Below are positions 7,821 to 16,910 of a stretch of 64,000 nucleotides of DNA, piece by piece. Under the pieces are notes generated by a model. That model saw only the letters and a list, made by a program, of their open reading frames with translations, had not been told where the DNA came from and ran no database searches. Position 1 is the stretch's first letter; every line of letters begins with the position of its first letter. This stretch comes from Nitrospirillum amazonense (GTDB lineage Bacteria > Pseudomonadota > Alphaproteobacteria > Azospirillales > Azospirillaceae), in assembly GCF_007828035.1 (NCBI RefSeq), contig NZ_VITV01000002.1, forward strand, positions 595,591-659,590, given 5' to 3'. The translations under genes were made by a program, and so were the position numbers.

Positions 7821-8519
7821 CTATTCCGCCGCGCGGCGGGCGGCATCCTGGAACGCCAAGGTGCGCGCGGCTTGCAGGATGGGGCCGGGCTCCGTCCGCG
7901 CCAGCCAATCCGGGGTGACGTCGGCGTAGCGCACCACCCCGTCGCGGTCCAGCAGCAGCACCGCGGGCATGGGCAGGTCCCAGGTGCCGGTGCCCGTGAC
8001 CTCCCCCAGCGAGGTGCCCTTGGCCAACTGGCTGGCCTGGGAGGCGGCGTTGGCGGTGAAGACGATGCCCAGGCGGCGGCCCAGGGTGTTGTCGCGGTCG
8101 CTGGCGACGGTGAAGGTCAGGTCGTGGCGGCGTTTGATCTCCACCAGCCGCTCCGGCACCTGGGGACTGACCGCCACCAGCTGGATGCCCAGGGCGCGCA
8201 AGCCCGGCTCCAGATGGCGCTGGTAGTAGGGCAGCGCGATGTTACAGGCGGGACAGGTGGCGAAGCGGAAGAAGACCAGCGCCACCGGCCCCCGGGCCAG
8301 CAGCGCGCCCAGGTGCAGCGTGCCGCCCTCCACATCCTGCAGCACCTCGCCCACCAGCCGGTCGCCCGGCCGCACGAAGGCGCTGCGATCCGCCGTCTCC
8401 ACCAGTTCACGCCGCTGGTCGATGTTGATCTGCAGCTGGGCCGGATCCATGGTCGCCACCCGGTGGGCGTGCAGATCGGCGAACAGCTGGGTCAGGGTGG
8501 GTTCGGCGGATTGGATCAT
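7821..8519 (-). CDS. Peroxiredoxin-like (AhpC/TSA, thioredoxin-fold) protein
   Basis: A 232-residue cytosolic thioredoxin-fold protein. The redox motif is FATCPACNIALPYY (Cys89 and Cys92). This is the CPxC arrangement of the peroxiredoxin-like branch of AhpC/TSA rather than the single peroxidatic cysteine of classic 2-Cys enzymes. An N-terminal helical segment (about 1-50) precedes the fold, followed by VALVFFRF, the loop, then VAVSPQ and a late hairpin. It probably reduces peroxides or protein disulphides. The ATG at 8517-8519 was chosen because GGGAG precedes it and the longer frame lacks family features. It seems to be transcribed alone. Confidence 0.82.
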   Translation of the reverse strand: MIQSAEPTLTQLFADLHAHRVATMDPAQLQINIDQRRELVETADRSAFVRPGDRLVGEVLQDVEGGTLHLGALLARGPVALVFFRFATCPACNIALPYYQRHLEPGLRALGIQLVAVSPQVPERLVEIKRRHDLTFTVASDRDNTLGRRLGIVFTANAASQASQLAKGTSLGEVTGTGTWDLPMPAVLLLDRDGVVRYADVTPDWLARTEPGPILQAARTLAFQDAARRAAE

Positions 8520-8625
8520 GGACGGGCTCCCAGGTTTGACGGTTGCCGCCACTGTGCCAGCGACGGACTCTTGAGAAACCCGAGTAATCCTTGAGCGTCT
8601 TATTGGCCGGGATGAAGTGCCCGCC

Positions 8626-9390
8626 TCAATGGCCCTGGGCCCGCTGGCGCTCAATCTCTTTCAGTTCCATCTCTGCCAGGGCATTGCCGGGCAGCACCTT
8701 GAGACAGCGCTGGTAGGTCGCCTCGGCTTCATCCAAGCGGCCCATGGCGACGTAGGTGCTGCCCAGACCATAAAAGGCGTCGGCCGTTTCCTGCGGTCTG
8801 GTTTCCGGTGGCGACAGGTCGGCGGAGTCCACCGCCGCCTGGTAGGCCTCCTGTGCCTGAGGCAACATGCGCTGGGCCTTGTACGCGGCCCCCAACTGCA
8901 GCAGGACAGCGGCGTTGGCGGGCGACAGGGCCCGCGCCCGCTCCAGCCCCACCTGCGCTCCCGCCGGGTCATCCAGTATCATCAGTTCCCGGGCCCGGTA
9001 GACATAAGCCAGGACCAGTCCCGCCTCCACCACCCGTGCCGGCTGATGCGCCCGCAGGGCGTCCTTCATGTAGCGGGCAGCCTCTTCCATGCTGCGGGCA
9101 CAGTAGAGGCGCCCCGGCACCGCCTTGTAGCGCCGTTCATAAGCGTTGATGACCGGATTGAAATAGCCATCCACCGCCCGCCGGGCATCCCCCGCCCGCA
9201 CCGCCAAAAGCCCCTCCAGCAAGGCCTTGCCCAATACCGGGTCAGGGGTCAGATCGGCGGTGGGCAAGGAAGGGGCGACCGACGGTGCTTTGACTGGCGG
9301 GGCGGTCGTCCCACCCGCCGGCGGCCCGGCGCAGGCGGCACAAGCCAGCAGGGCCAGGATCGGCAAGGGGTGGCTGGTACCGCCCCGCAT
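8626..9390 (-). CDS. TPR lipoprotein, paralogue of its upstream neighbour
   Basis: A 254-residue predicted lipoprotein. The signal sequence MRGGTSHPLPILALLAC ends in a lipobox with Cys17 (or Cys20) as lipidation site. The mature part has a region matching the neighbour (VINAYERRYKAVPGRLYCAR) and then at least three TPR helices pairs, the last being ADAFYGLGSTYVAMGRLDEA. It starts three bases after the stop of 9393-10199, so the two form an operon and arose by tandem duplication. TPR proteins act as scaffolds; the partner is unknown. The lipid anchor likely places it on the periplasmic face of a membrane. Confidence 0.8.
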   Translation of the reverse strand: MRGGTSHPLPILALLACAACAGPPAGGTTAPPVKAPSVAPSLPTADLTPDPVLGKALLEGLLAVRAGDARRAVDGYFNPVINAYERRYKAVPGRLYCARSMEEAARYMKDALRAHQPARVVEAGLVLAYVYRARELMILDDPAGAQVGLERARALSPANAAVLLQLGAAYKAQRMLPQAQEAYQAAVDSADLSPPETRPQETADAFYGLGSTYVAMGRLDEAEATYQRCLKVLPGNALAEMELKEIERQRAQGH

Positions 9391-9392
9391 CT

Positions 9393-10199
9393 TCAATGAA
9401 CCTGCGCCTGCTTGGCCTTCTGCTGCGTCACATAGTCCAGCTCGTGCTGGGCGTAGGCGTCCTGCGGGTTCTTCGCCAGGCACTGCTTGTAGATGGCCTC
9501 GGCCTCATCCAGCTTGCCGGTCTCGGAGTAAATGAAGGCGATGCCATGCAGGGCCACCTGCTCCTCTTTTTCCTTACTTTGAGCGAAGACGGCGGAATGC
9601 TCTTTCGCCGCTTGATACGTCTCCAACGCCAGGGGCCAGTTCTTCTCCGACTTATAGATGTTGGCCAGCTCGTTCAGATAATGAGGGTTATACGGTGACA
9701 GGTCGCGGGCCCGCTCCAGACTAGCCTTGGCAGCGTCCAGATCTTTCAGTTCCACGAGGGAGAAGCCTTTGAAGAAATAGGCGGCGCCCCAGGTGTTTGG
9801 CACGGCGTGAGCCGATTTCGTCGGTTTCTGGCTGGCCGCCAATAGCATGTACGCCAGAATCTCGGCAGGGCTGCTACCGCAGTACAGCCTGTCCGGGTTG
9901 TCTTTGTAACGGACCTCATAAGTGGCGATCACTTGGTCGAAGAACGCGATGGCTTGGCGCGGCTGGCCAGAGCGCATGAGTTGCACCCCTTCGCCGATGA
10001 CGCGCAGCATGGCTTGGTCTTCAGCCTCTTCCGCAGCCTTCTTGGAATCAGCGGGCTTGGGATCAACGGGTGCTGGCGCCGCCTGGCCTTGGGCGGGGAT
10101 TTGAACGGGCGGAGCGGTCTCTTGATCCTGTGCCCATGCGGAAGCAGTCGAAAAGGCCAGACCCGTCATCAACAGAACAGCAAACACCCCGGCGCGCAT
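9393..10199 (-). CDS. Exported TPR protein
   Basis: A 268-residue protein with a Sec signal peptide (MRAGVFAVLLMTGLAFSTAS, cleavage near AWA-Q). A proline/alanine-rich linker follows. Then comes the shared segment IATYEVRYKDNPDRLYCG and TPR units such as ARDLSPYNPHYLNELANIY and HGIAFIYSETGKLDEAEAIY. It is first in a two-gene operon with its lipoprotein paralogue. The start at 10199 has a purine-rich GGGGGGAG before it; ATG at 10211 is a possible alternative. A scaffold role in the periplasm is inferred from the repeats only. Confidence 0.8.
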   Translation of the reverse strand: MRAGVFAVLLMTGLAFSTASAWAQDQETAPPVQIPAQGQAAPAPVDPKPADSKKAAEEAEDQAMLRVIGEGVQLMRSGQPRQAIAFFDQVIATYEVRYKDNPDRLYCGSSPAEILAYMLLAASQKPTKSAHAVPNTWGAAYFFKGFSLVELKDLDAAKASLERARDLSPYNPHYLNELANIYKSEKNWPLALETYQAAKEHSAVFAQSKEKEEQVALHGIAFIYSETGKLDEAEAIYKQCLAKNPQDAYAQHELDYVTQQKAKQAQVH

Positions 10200-10302
10200 C
10201 GCTCCCCCCATCCCCATCCCATGCGATCGTCGCACGTTGGCGATCATTCTATCAGGACGATTGCGACACACCAGGGGCGCAACTCCAGAGGCGCGCCAAA
10301 TC

Positions 10303-11997
10303 CTATTTCCCGGCCGCATACACTTTTTTGCCGTCCACCCAGGTGGACAGCGGCTTGATGTCGGCGATCTGGCGCGGGGCCACGGTCAGGGGATCGGCGC
10401 TGAGGATGACGAAGTCGGCGCGCAGGCCGGGCTTCAGGGCGCCCACCTCCCCTTCCATGAAACCGGCGTAGGCGGCGTCGCGGGTGAAGCCGGCCAGCGC
10501 CTCCTCCCGCGTCAGCTTCTGGTCGGGCAGCCAGCCGCCCGGGGGCTGGCCGGCCAGGTCCTGGCGGGTGACGGCGGCATAGAGCCCCAGCATGGGGTTC
10601 ACCTTCTCCACCGGGAAGTCGGAGCCCAGGGCCAGGCGCGCGCCGGCGTGGCGCAGGCTCTGCCAGGCATAGGCGCCGGCCAGCCGATCATGGCCCAGGC
10701 GCTTTTCCGCCCACGGCATGTCCGAGGTGGCGTGGGTGGGCTGCATGGAGGCGATGACGCCCAGCTGGGCGAAGCGCGGGATATCATCCAGGGTCAGGAT
10801 CTGGGCATGCTCCACCCGCCAGCGGTGGTCGCTCTTGGCGTCGGCGCCCAGTACCTTGGCGTAGGTGTCCAGCACCAGGCGGTTGCCGCCGTCGCCGATG
10901 GCGTGGGTCGCCACCTGAAGGTGGCAACCCTTAGCCTTGGCCACGATGCGGGGATAGTCGGCGGGGTTGGTGACGTAGATGCCGCTGTTGCCGGGATCGT
11001 CGCTGTAGGGGCGCAGCAGCCTGGCGCCCCGGCTGCCCAGCGCGCCGTCCATGTACAGCTTCACCGCCCGCATGCGCACGCGGCCGCTGGGGTCGGTGTA
11101 GCCGCCGTTTTGGGTGCACAGCCAGGCCAGCGCCTCATGGTCGCCATCCGCCATGGTGTAGAGGCGCACCGGCACCTCCCCCTTGGCGGCCATGTCCTGC
11201 AGCACGCGGAAGGATTGCAGGTCGATGCCCGGCTCATGCGCGCCGGTCAGGCCCAGCGACACCATCTCGGCGAAGGCCAGCTTATAGTTCTGGCGGATCT
11301 GGTCATCGGTGCGCGGCGGCAGGGCCTCGGTCAGCAGGTCCATGGCGTTGTCGATCAGCACGCCCGTGGCCTTCTTGCCCTTGCGCACGATGCGGCCGCC
11401 CTGCGGCTGCCAGGTGCCGTCCAGGCTCTTGGCCTTGGGTTGCGCCGCCATGACACGCAGCGCGGCGCTATTGATCCAGACGGCGTGGCCGTCGATACGC
11501 TCCAGCCGCACCGGCCGGTCGGGAAAGGCGGCGTCCAGGTCGGCGGCGGTGGGGAAGGCCTTGTCCGCCCAGCGGTTCTGGTCCCAGCCCCAGCCCTGCA
11601 GCCAATCGCCCGGCGGCAGCTTGGCCGCCTGCGCCTTCAGGCGGTTGAGGATTTCGGCCTTGCTGGTGCTGCCCGACAGGTCGGCGGTCAGCAGCGCTGC
11701 CCCCTCCTCCTGCACATGGCCGTGGGCGTCGATCAGGCCGGGCACCACGGGGGCGCCGCCGGCATCCACCGTGGCGGCGCCGGGATAGCGCTGGGTCAGG
11801 TCCGCCGTGTCGCCCACCGCCAGCAGGATGCCGGTTTCATCCCAGGCCAGGGCGCTGGCCGTGGGGTGGACGGCATCCTCGGTATGGATGAGGGCGTTGA
11901 CCAGCAGTGTGGGCGCGGCCCAAGCCTGAGCCGCCATCTGGCCCGCCAGCAGCGCCAACGCGGACACCGCCGTCGCGACCCGCCCCATTCGCATCAT
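10303..11997 (-). CDS. Exported amidohydrolase (YtcJ-like)
   Basis: A metal-dependent hydrolase of 564 residues with an N-terminal signal peptide (residues about 1-27, ending AQAWA). The metal-binding HxH motif is LIDAHGHVQEEG. Later ligands and family landmarks include RVEHAQIL, the active-site aspartate region LGSDFPVEKVNP, and the C-terminal VDGKKVYAAGK typical of the composite domain. YtcJ-like enzymes hydrolyse amides or carbamates; the substrate is not predictable. Several ATGs cluster at the start. 11997 or 11994 fits the GGGGATC ribosome site better than 12006. Gene 12060-13022, also exported, lies upstream on the same strand with a gap of 62 bases. Confidence 0.85.
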   Translation of the reverse strand: MMRMGRVATAVSALALLAGQMAAQAWAAPTLLVNALIHTEDAVHPTASALAWDETGILLAVGDTADLTQRYPGAATVDAGGAPVVPGLIDAHGHVQEEGAALLTADLSGSTSKAEILNRLKAQAAKLPPGDWLQGWGWDQNRWADKAFPTAADLDAAFPDRPVRLERIDGHAVWINSAALRVMAAQPKAKSLDGTWQPQGGRIVRKGKKATGVLIDNAMDLLTEALPPRTDDQIRQNYKLAFAEMVSLGLTGAHEPGIDLQSFRVLQDMAAKGEVPVRLYTMADGDHEALAWLCTQNGGYTDPSGRVRMRAVKLYMDGALGSRGARLLRPYSDDPGNSGIYVTNPADYPRIVAKAKGCHLQVATHAIGDGGNRLVLDTYAKVLGADAKSDHRWRVEHAQILTLDDIPRFAQLGVIASMQPTHATSDMPWAEKRLGHDRLAGAYAWQSLRHAGARLALGSDFPVEKVNPMLGLYAAVTRQDLAGQPPGGWLPDQKLTREEALAGFTRDAAYAGFMEGEVGALKPGLRADFVILSADPLTVAPRQIADIKPLSTWVDGKKVYAAGK

Positions 11998-12059
11998 GAT
12001 CCCCATCCCCTTGGTTTCATTGCCGCCAAGGGTACAGGGGATTTTCTTGCGGTCAAATT

Positions 12060-13022
12060 CTAGAGGAAGGGCTCCACCGCCGCCAGGAAGGCCTTGGGCG
12101 TCTCAATCATGGGGGCGTGGCCGCTGTCGGGGATGGTGACCAGCTTGGCCCCCGGAATGCCGTCGGCGTAGAACTGGCCATCCGCCGGGGGCAACAGCTT
12201 ATCCTCCGCCCCCCAGACCACCAGGGTGGGGATGGTGATGTCCTTCAGCCTGCCATCCACCGCCTCGTTCAGCAGCGCCGGGTTGCTGTAGACGGCGTGG
12301 ATGGTCCAGGCGTCGCCCTTGGACAGGCTCCAGGCGAAGCCGCGCTTCAGGGCCGCCGGCCCGGTGGACCAGCGCGGGTCATGGAAGATGGCGCCCAGCA
12401 TGGCCTTCTGCCCCGCCAGCGAGGCGGCGGGGGGCGGGGCGTCGGCGCCCGCCGGCTTGGGGCCAAAGGCCTTGGCCATGGTGTCATGCCGGCCGGCGGC
12501 GTCACACAGGACCAGCCGCGACGGCTTGGGCAGGGCGAAGGCGGGATCGGCGGCGATGCCGTCCAGGGCCTGGATGGTGTATTGCGCCGAAATCCAGCCG
12601 CCCAGGGATTCGCCCATCAGGGTGAAGTCCGTCACCTTCTTCTGCCGCAGGAATTCGCCCAGGAAATCCACCCAGGTCTGGATGGCGTAGTCGATCATGG
12701 GCTTGTCCGAGGCGCCGAAGCCCAGCTGGTCCAGCGCCAGCACGTGGTGGGTCTTGGCGAGGTCGGCCATCACCTTGCCCCAGTCGCCCTGCGCGCTGCT
12801 GCCCAAACCGTGGACCAGCACCAGGGTCGGGCCCTGCCCCGCCTCGTAATATTTGATGGAGGCGCCGAACAGCTGGATGGTCTGCGCCTCGCTCTTCGCC
12901 GCCCGTCCGGCGGCGGCGGGTTGCGCGGCATCGGCCGCGTGCCCATCCCCCGGCGCCATAAAGGGCGCCATCGCCAAGGCGGCCGCCAGCATCGCCGCCC
13001 GTATCATCATCCTTGACCGCAT
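12060..13022 (-). CDS. Exported alpha/beta hydrolase
   Basis: A 320-residue serine hydrolase with a signal peptide (MRSRMMIRAAMLAAALAMAP, then a cut near GHA-AD). The catalytic elements are the oxyanion motif VLVHGLGSSAQ, nucleophile elbow GESLGG, acid in VWGAEDKLLPP, and histidine in DSGHAPMIE. The fold is that of esterases and C-C bond hydrolases; the substrate is unknown. The ATG at 13020-13022 was preferred because GGGGAA lies five bases upstream. It is divergent from the AraC regulator at 13143, which leaves 120 bases of shared promoter space. It may be controlled by that regulator (inference). Confidence 0.85.
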   Translation of the reverse strand: MRSRMMIRAAMLAAALAMAPFMAPGDGHAADAAQPAAAGRAAKSEAQTIQLFGASIKYYEAGQGPTLVLVHGLGSSAQGDWGKVMADLAKTHHVLALDQLGFGASDKPMIDYAIQTWVDFLGEFLRQKKVTDFTLMGESLGGWISAQYTIQALDGIAADPAFALPKPSRLVLCDAAGRHDTMAKAFGPKPAGADAPPPAASLAGQKAMLGAIFHDPRWSTGPAALKRGFAWSLSKGDAWTIHAVYSNPALLNEAVDGRLKDITIPTLVVWGAEDKLLPPADGQFYADGIPGAKLVTIPDSGHAPMIETPKAFLAAVEPFL

Positions 13023-13142
13023 TGGGTTCCCCGCATCGTTGGCCACCCCATCGGGGCCGGTAGGACAACAGGGTGCCTTTCTCTCCCCCAAAACAGCAAG
13101 ACCGGTCAGGACGGAGATGTCGGCATTGGTCATAGTGCCGGC

Positions 13143-14012
13143 ATGACCCTGCCCCGCCCCGACCGCCTCGCCGACCTCTTGTCCTGGATCGAGGACAATT
13201 TGGACCAGCCGCTGACGCTGGACGCCATCGCCGACCGCATGGCGCTATCGCCCTATCATTTCTCCCGCCTGTTCACGGCCCGCATGGGACGCAGCGTCAT
13301 GGCGTATGTCCGGGGGCGGCGGCTGGTCAAGGCGGCGCGGCGCCTGACCTCCGAGCCGGAGGCGCGCCTGATCGACCTGGCGTTCGATTGCGGCTTCGAC
13401 TCCCAGGAAGCGTTCACCCGCGCCTTCGGGCGCCTGTTCGGTGTCTCGCCCGGCCGGTTCCGGCAAGGCTATTCCGCCATCCCCTTTGAAGGACAATATC
13501 CCATGAGCCTGCCCGACAGCGCCGATGTCGATGTCATCCAACTGCCCGACCTGGTCCCCCTGGACGCCTTCACCGTCGCCGGCCCGTCGCGGCGCTTCGA
13601 CGGCGCCACCAAGGCTACCATCCCCCAGCTCTGGCCGGCGCTGATCGGCGCCCTGCCCTTCGCCGAGCAGGAGCCCAGCTGGGCCACCTATGGCGTGGTG
13701 TGGGCGGCGGACCGCTCGGAAGGCAGCTTCGATTACATGGCCGGCGTCAGCGTCGCCCCGGACGCCACGCCGCCGGCGGGGTTCACCACTCTGCGCATCC
13801 CCGCCGCGACCTACGCCGTGTTCCGCATCACGCTGAACGGCGGCCCCCTGCACCCCCAGGTCAAGGCGGCCATGGCCCGCATCTGGGGCGAGTTGATCCC
13901 GGCATCGGGCCTGAGGGTGGCGGACAGCCCGGACTTCGAGCTTTACGACAGCGAATTCGCGCCCACCCGCCCCGGCGCCTTCATCGATTTCCACGTGCCC
14001 GTGGTCATGTGA
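13143..14012 (+). CDS. AraC family regulator with GyrI-like effector domain
   Basis: A 289-residue transcription factor. The AraC double helix-turn-helix is N-terminal (about 10-105), with AIADRMALSPYHFSRLF and the second helix IDLAFDCGFDSQEAFTRAFGR. The C-terminal 165 residues form a GyrI/SOUL-like small-molecule binding domain (it begins DLVPLDAFTVAGPSRRF). This is the Rob/SoxS-relative layout, usually linked to drug or solvent responses. It faces the exported hydrolase gene across a short divergent promoter region. It ends 12 bases before the convergent trmJ. Confidence 0.9.
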   Translation: MTLPRPDRLADLLSWIEDNLDQPLTLDAIADRMALSPYHFSRLFTARMGRSVMAYVRGRRLVKAARRLTSEPEARLIDLAFDCGFDSQEAFTRAFGRLFGVSPGRFRQGYSAIPFEGQYPMSLPDSADVDVIQLPDLVPLDAFTVAGPSRRFDGATKATIPQLWPALIGALPFAEQEPSWATYGVVWAADRSEGSFDYMAGVSVAPDATPPAGFTTLRIPAATYAVFRITLNGGPLHPQVKAAMARIWGELIPASGLRVADSPDFELYDSEFAPTRPGAFIDFHVPVVM

Positions 14013-14024
14013 CGGGCGTGGGGA

Positions 14025-14831
14025 TCAGTGCCCCTTCACCGGCCCGCCGTCCTTGCGCCGGCCGGTGAGGGCGGCGATCACCCCGTGCATCGTCCGCACC
14101 TCCTGCTCCGTCATGTGCGCCCGCTGCAGCATGTTGCGGATGTTGCGCACCATGCTGGGGCGCTTTTCCTCGCTGGTGTAGAAGCCGGTGGCGTCCAGCT
14201 CCAGCTCCAGGTGCTCGAACAGGTTGACCAGTTCTTCCTTGGTCGCGGGGCGGGAGTTGCCGGTGTAGAGCTGCCGCTCCGGCCCTTCATAGCCCGCCTG
14301 GAACCATTCGTGCGCCACCAGCAGCACGCACTGCGCCAGGTTCAGGGAGGAAAAGCCCGGGTTCAGCGGGATGGTGATGATGGTGTCGGCCAGCGCGATG
14401 TCGTCATTGACCAGGCCGGTGCGCTCCGGCCCGAACAGGATGCCGACGCCGCGGCCCACCTGGGCATGCGCCCGCATCTCCGTCGCCGCCTCGCGCGCCG
14501 TCAGCACGGTCTTGACCATGTAGCGGGGGCGCGCGGTGGTGGCGTAGACCTTCTGCAGGTCGGCGATAGCGTCCTTGGTGCTCTCGTACACGCGGGCCTG
14601 GTCCAGCACCAGGGTGGCGCCGGCCGATGCCGACACCGCCTTCTCGTTGGGCCAGCCGTCGCGCGGGTTCACCAGGCGCAGGTCGGTCAGGCCATGGTTC
14701 AGCATGGCCCGCGCCACGGTGCCGATGTTCTCCCCCAACTGGGGCTCCACCAGGATGACGGCCGGGCCCGCGCCCTCCTCCGTCCCTTCAGCCTGGGATT
14801 TGGCGAGCATACGGCGGTCGGTTCCACTCAT
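14025..14831 (-). CDS. trmJ: tRNA (cytidine/uridine-2'-O-)-methyltransferase, TrmJ family
   Basis: A SPOUT-fold (trefoil-knot) methyltransferase of 268 residues that 2'-O-methylates position 32 of tRNAs using SAM. The three SpoU motifs are visible: motif 1 ENIGTVARAMLNHGLTDLRL, motif 2 GILFGPERTGLVNDD, and motif 3 TIPLNPGFSSLNLAQ. The C-terminal helical extension (LVNLFEHLELELDATGF, with MLQRAHMTEQEV) is typical of TrmJ rather than of the shorter SpoU enzymes. It lies 31 bases downstream of the citramalate synthase gene on the same strand and probably shares its transcript. Confidence 0.9.
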   Translation of the reverse strand: MSGTDRRMLAKSQAEGTEEGAGPAVILVEPQLGENIGTVARAMLNHGLTDLRLVNPRDGWPNEKAVSASAGATLVLDQARVYESTKDAIADLQKVYATTARPRYMVKTVLTAREAATEMRAHAQVGRGVGILFGPERTGLVNDDIALADTIITIPLNPGFSSLNLAQCVLLVAHEWFQAGYEGPERQLYTGNSRPATKEELVNLFEHLELELDATGFYTSEEKRPSMVRNIRNMLQRAHMTEQEVRTMHGVIAALTGRRKDGGPVKGH

Positions 14832-14862
14832 GGCACTTGGGTCCTGAAACTGCTGGCGTCCC

Positions 14863-16485
14863 TCAGGCGGTGGGGACGGTGGCCCCCGCGCGGTAGAGAC
14901 AATAGGTGATGCTGTCGAACAGCGCGTTGAACGACGCGTCGATGACGTTGGCCGATACCCCGACGGTAACCCAGGGGGCGCCGTCCGGCATCCGCGTTTC
15001 GATCATGACGCGGGTCACCGCCTTGGTGCCGTCCTGGGGGGTCAGGATGCGGACCTTGTAGTCGACCAGCCGCATCCCGTCCAGATGCGGGTAGGCGGGG
15101 ATCAGGGCCTTGCGCAGCGCGGTGTCCAGGGCGTTCACCGGGCCGTTGCCCTCCGCCACCGTCATCAGGGCGTCGGCCACACCCGGCACCTCCAGCTTGG
15201 CGGTCGCCTCCGACAGGGTCACCAGCTGCCCCTGGGCGTTCCAGCGCCGCTCATCCAGCACGCGGAAGGAGATCAGGCGGAAATAGTCCGGCAGGGTGCC
15301 CAGCGTGCGCCGCGCCAGCAGTTCGAAACTGGCCTCGGCGCCGTCATAGGCGTAGCCCTCGAACTCCCGCCGCTTCACCGCCTCCACCAGGGCGCCCACG
15401 CGCGGGTCGCCAGGCTCGATACTGATGCCCACCTCGCGCAGGCGGGCCAGGACGTTGGAGCGGCCGGCCTGGTCCGACACCACGACGTGGCGCCGGTTGC
15501 CCACCGCCTCCGGCGGCACATGCTCATAGCTGGTGGGGTCCTTTTCCACCGCCGAGACGTGCAGGCCGCCCTTGTGGGCGAAGGCGCTTTCGCCGACATA
15601 GGCGGCGTGGCGGTTGGGGGCGCGGTTCAGCCGGTCGTCCAGCAGTCGGCTGACATGGACCAGGCGGCGCATCCCCTCCTCGTCCACGCCGGTCTCATAC
15701 CCCATCTTCAGGGACAGCGTGGGAATGAGGGAGATGAGGTTGGCGTTGCCGCAGCGCTCGCCCAGGCCGTTCAGGGTGCCCTGGATCATGCGGGCACCGG
15801 CGCGCACCGCCGCCAGACTGTTGGCCACGGCGTTCTCGGTGTCGTTGTGGCAATGGATGCCCAGCCGGTCGCCCGGGATGATCCGGGCCACGGCCGCCAC
15901 GATGGCCTCCACCTCGTGCGGCAGGCTGCCGCCGTTGGTGTCACACAGCACCACCCAGCGCGCCCCGCCCTCATATGCCGCGCGCACGCAGGCCAGGGCG
16001 TAGTCCGGGTTGGCCTTGTAGCCGTCGAAGAAATGCTCCGCATCGAACAGCGGCTCGCGCCCCCGGGCGGCCGTTTCCGCCACGCTGTCGCGGATCAGGT
16101 CCAGGTTTTCCCCGCGCGGGATGTTCAGGGCCACGTCGACATGGAAATCCCAGGTCTTGCCCACCAGGCAGACACCGGCGCCCGGCACCCCGTCCGTGGC
16201 GTTGAACAGCGCGTTCAGCCCCGGATCGTTGCCGGCGCTGCGCCCCGGGCGGCGGGTCATGCCGAAGGCTGTCAGCCGCGCCCGCTTGAAGCGGGGCGGA
16301 TCAGCGAAGAAGGCGTCGTCCGTGGGGTTGGCCCCCGGCCAGCCGCCCTCGATATAGTCGATGCCCAACGCATCCAGTTCCCGCGCGATGGCCGCCTTGT
16401 CGGCCGCGGTGAAGTCCACGCCCTGGGTCTGCGCGCCGTCGCGCAGCGTGGTGTCGTATAGGTAGATGCGGGGGCGATCGGTCAT
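14863..16485 (-). CDS. cimA: (R)-citramalate synthase
   Basis: A 540-residue DRE-TIM aldolase-type enzyme that condenses acetyl-CoA with pyruvate to give citramalate, opening a threonine-independent route to isoleucine. The catalytic start is IYLYDTTLRDGAQTQGVDF. Metal-binding HCHNDTENAVANS and the GTLNGLGERCGNANL loop follow. The C-terminal LeuA-type regulatory dimer domain (about 400-540) is present, so feedback control by a branched-chain amino acid is expected. The family branch (residues YIEGGWPGANPTDDAF) matches citramalate synthase rather than 2-isopropylmalate synthase. The ATG at 16483-16485 is supported by alignment to the family start; the ribosome site is weak. Followed by trmJ. 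Confidence 0.9.
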   Translation of the reverse strand: MTDRPRIYLYDTTLRDGAQTQGVDFTAADKAAIARELDALGIDYIEGGWPGANPTDDAFFADPPRFKRARLTAFGMTRRPGRSAGNDPGLNALFNATDGVPGAGVCLVGKTWDFHVDVALNIPRGENLDLIRDSVAETAARGREPLFDAEHFFDGYKANPDYALACVRAAYEGGARWVVLCDTNGGSLPHEVEAIVAAVARIIPGDRLGIHCHNDTENAVANSLAAVRAGARMIQGTLNGLGERCGNANLISLIPTLSLKMGYETGVDEEGMRRLVHVSRLLDDRLNRAPNRHAAYVGESAFAHKGGLHVSAVEKDPTSYEHVPPEAVGNRRHVVVSDQAGRSNVLARLREVGISIEPGDPRVGALVEAVKRREFEGYAYDGAEASFELLARRTLGTLPDYFRLISFRVLDERRWNAQGQLVTLSEATAKLEVPGVADALMTVAEGNGPVNALDTALRKALIPAYPHLDGMRLVDYKVRILTPQDGTKAVTRVMIETRMPDGAPWVTVGVSANVIDASFNALFDSITYCLYRAGATVPTA

Positions 16486-16910
16486 AACCAGGCCAGATAA
16501 CGTAATGGAGTTGCGACAATGGCCCATCGCACGCAACGAAGCAACCTTGGAAGCCCTCAAGGACGGACATGGCGGCCTTGTCGGACGCGGTGCGCCTTTA
16601 TCCGGCGACACCGGGAGATGGATCGCAGGGACATTGGTAAAAACCGCCAGACGCCTCCGGATGTGATTGGCTGTGACACCCGGCGACACCTGCCGAATAG
16701 AATTAACCAATCAAATCGGTGAAACCTTACACAGGGTTCTTGCGTTCTTTTGTTCAACACCTATACTTTTTGCATAGGGAATTTCTAAGACCATCCTAGT
16801 TAATATCGAAAATTTTATCGAATTTACTCGCTCGAGCGGCCGCGCCTCCACCGCCTTGCTGTTTATTTGCTCCGTTCCGGCATCCGTCCCCTTTTCCAAG
16901 GAAACCGCCC
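16486..16910. other. Divergent intergenic region between cimA and the chemoreceptor gene
   Basis: This 425-base region separates two divergently transcribed genes. It is AT-rich around 16730-16830 and holds the candidate promoter of the chemoreceptor. I see no gene, hairpin terminator or known leader element in it. Confidence 0.5.
16740..16767 (+). promoter_or_regulatory. Candidate promoter of the chemoreceptor gene
   Basis: TTGCGT, a 16-base spacer and TATACT (16762-16767) resemble a sigma-70 promoter. The leader to the ATG at 16911 would be about 135 bases. No flagellar sigma-28 or sigma-54 pattern was noticed. Confidence 0.4.
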
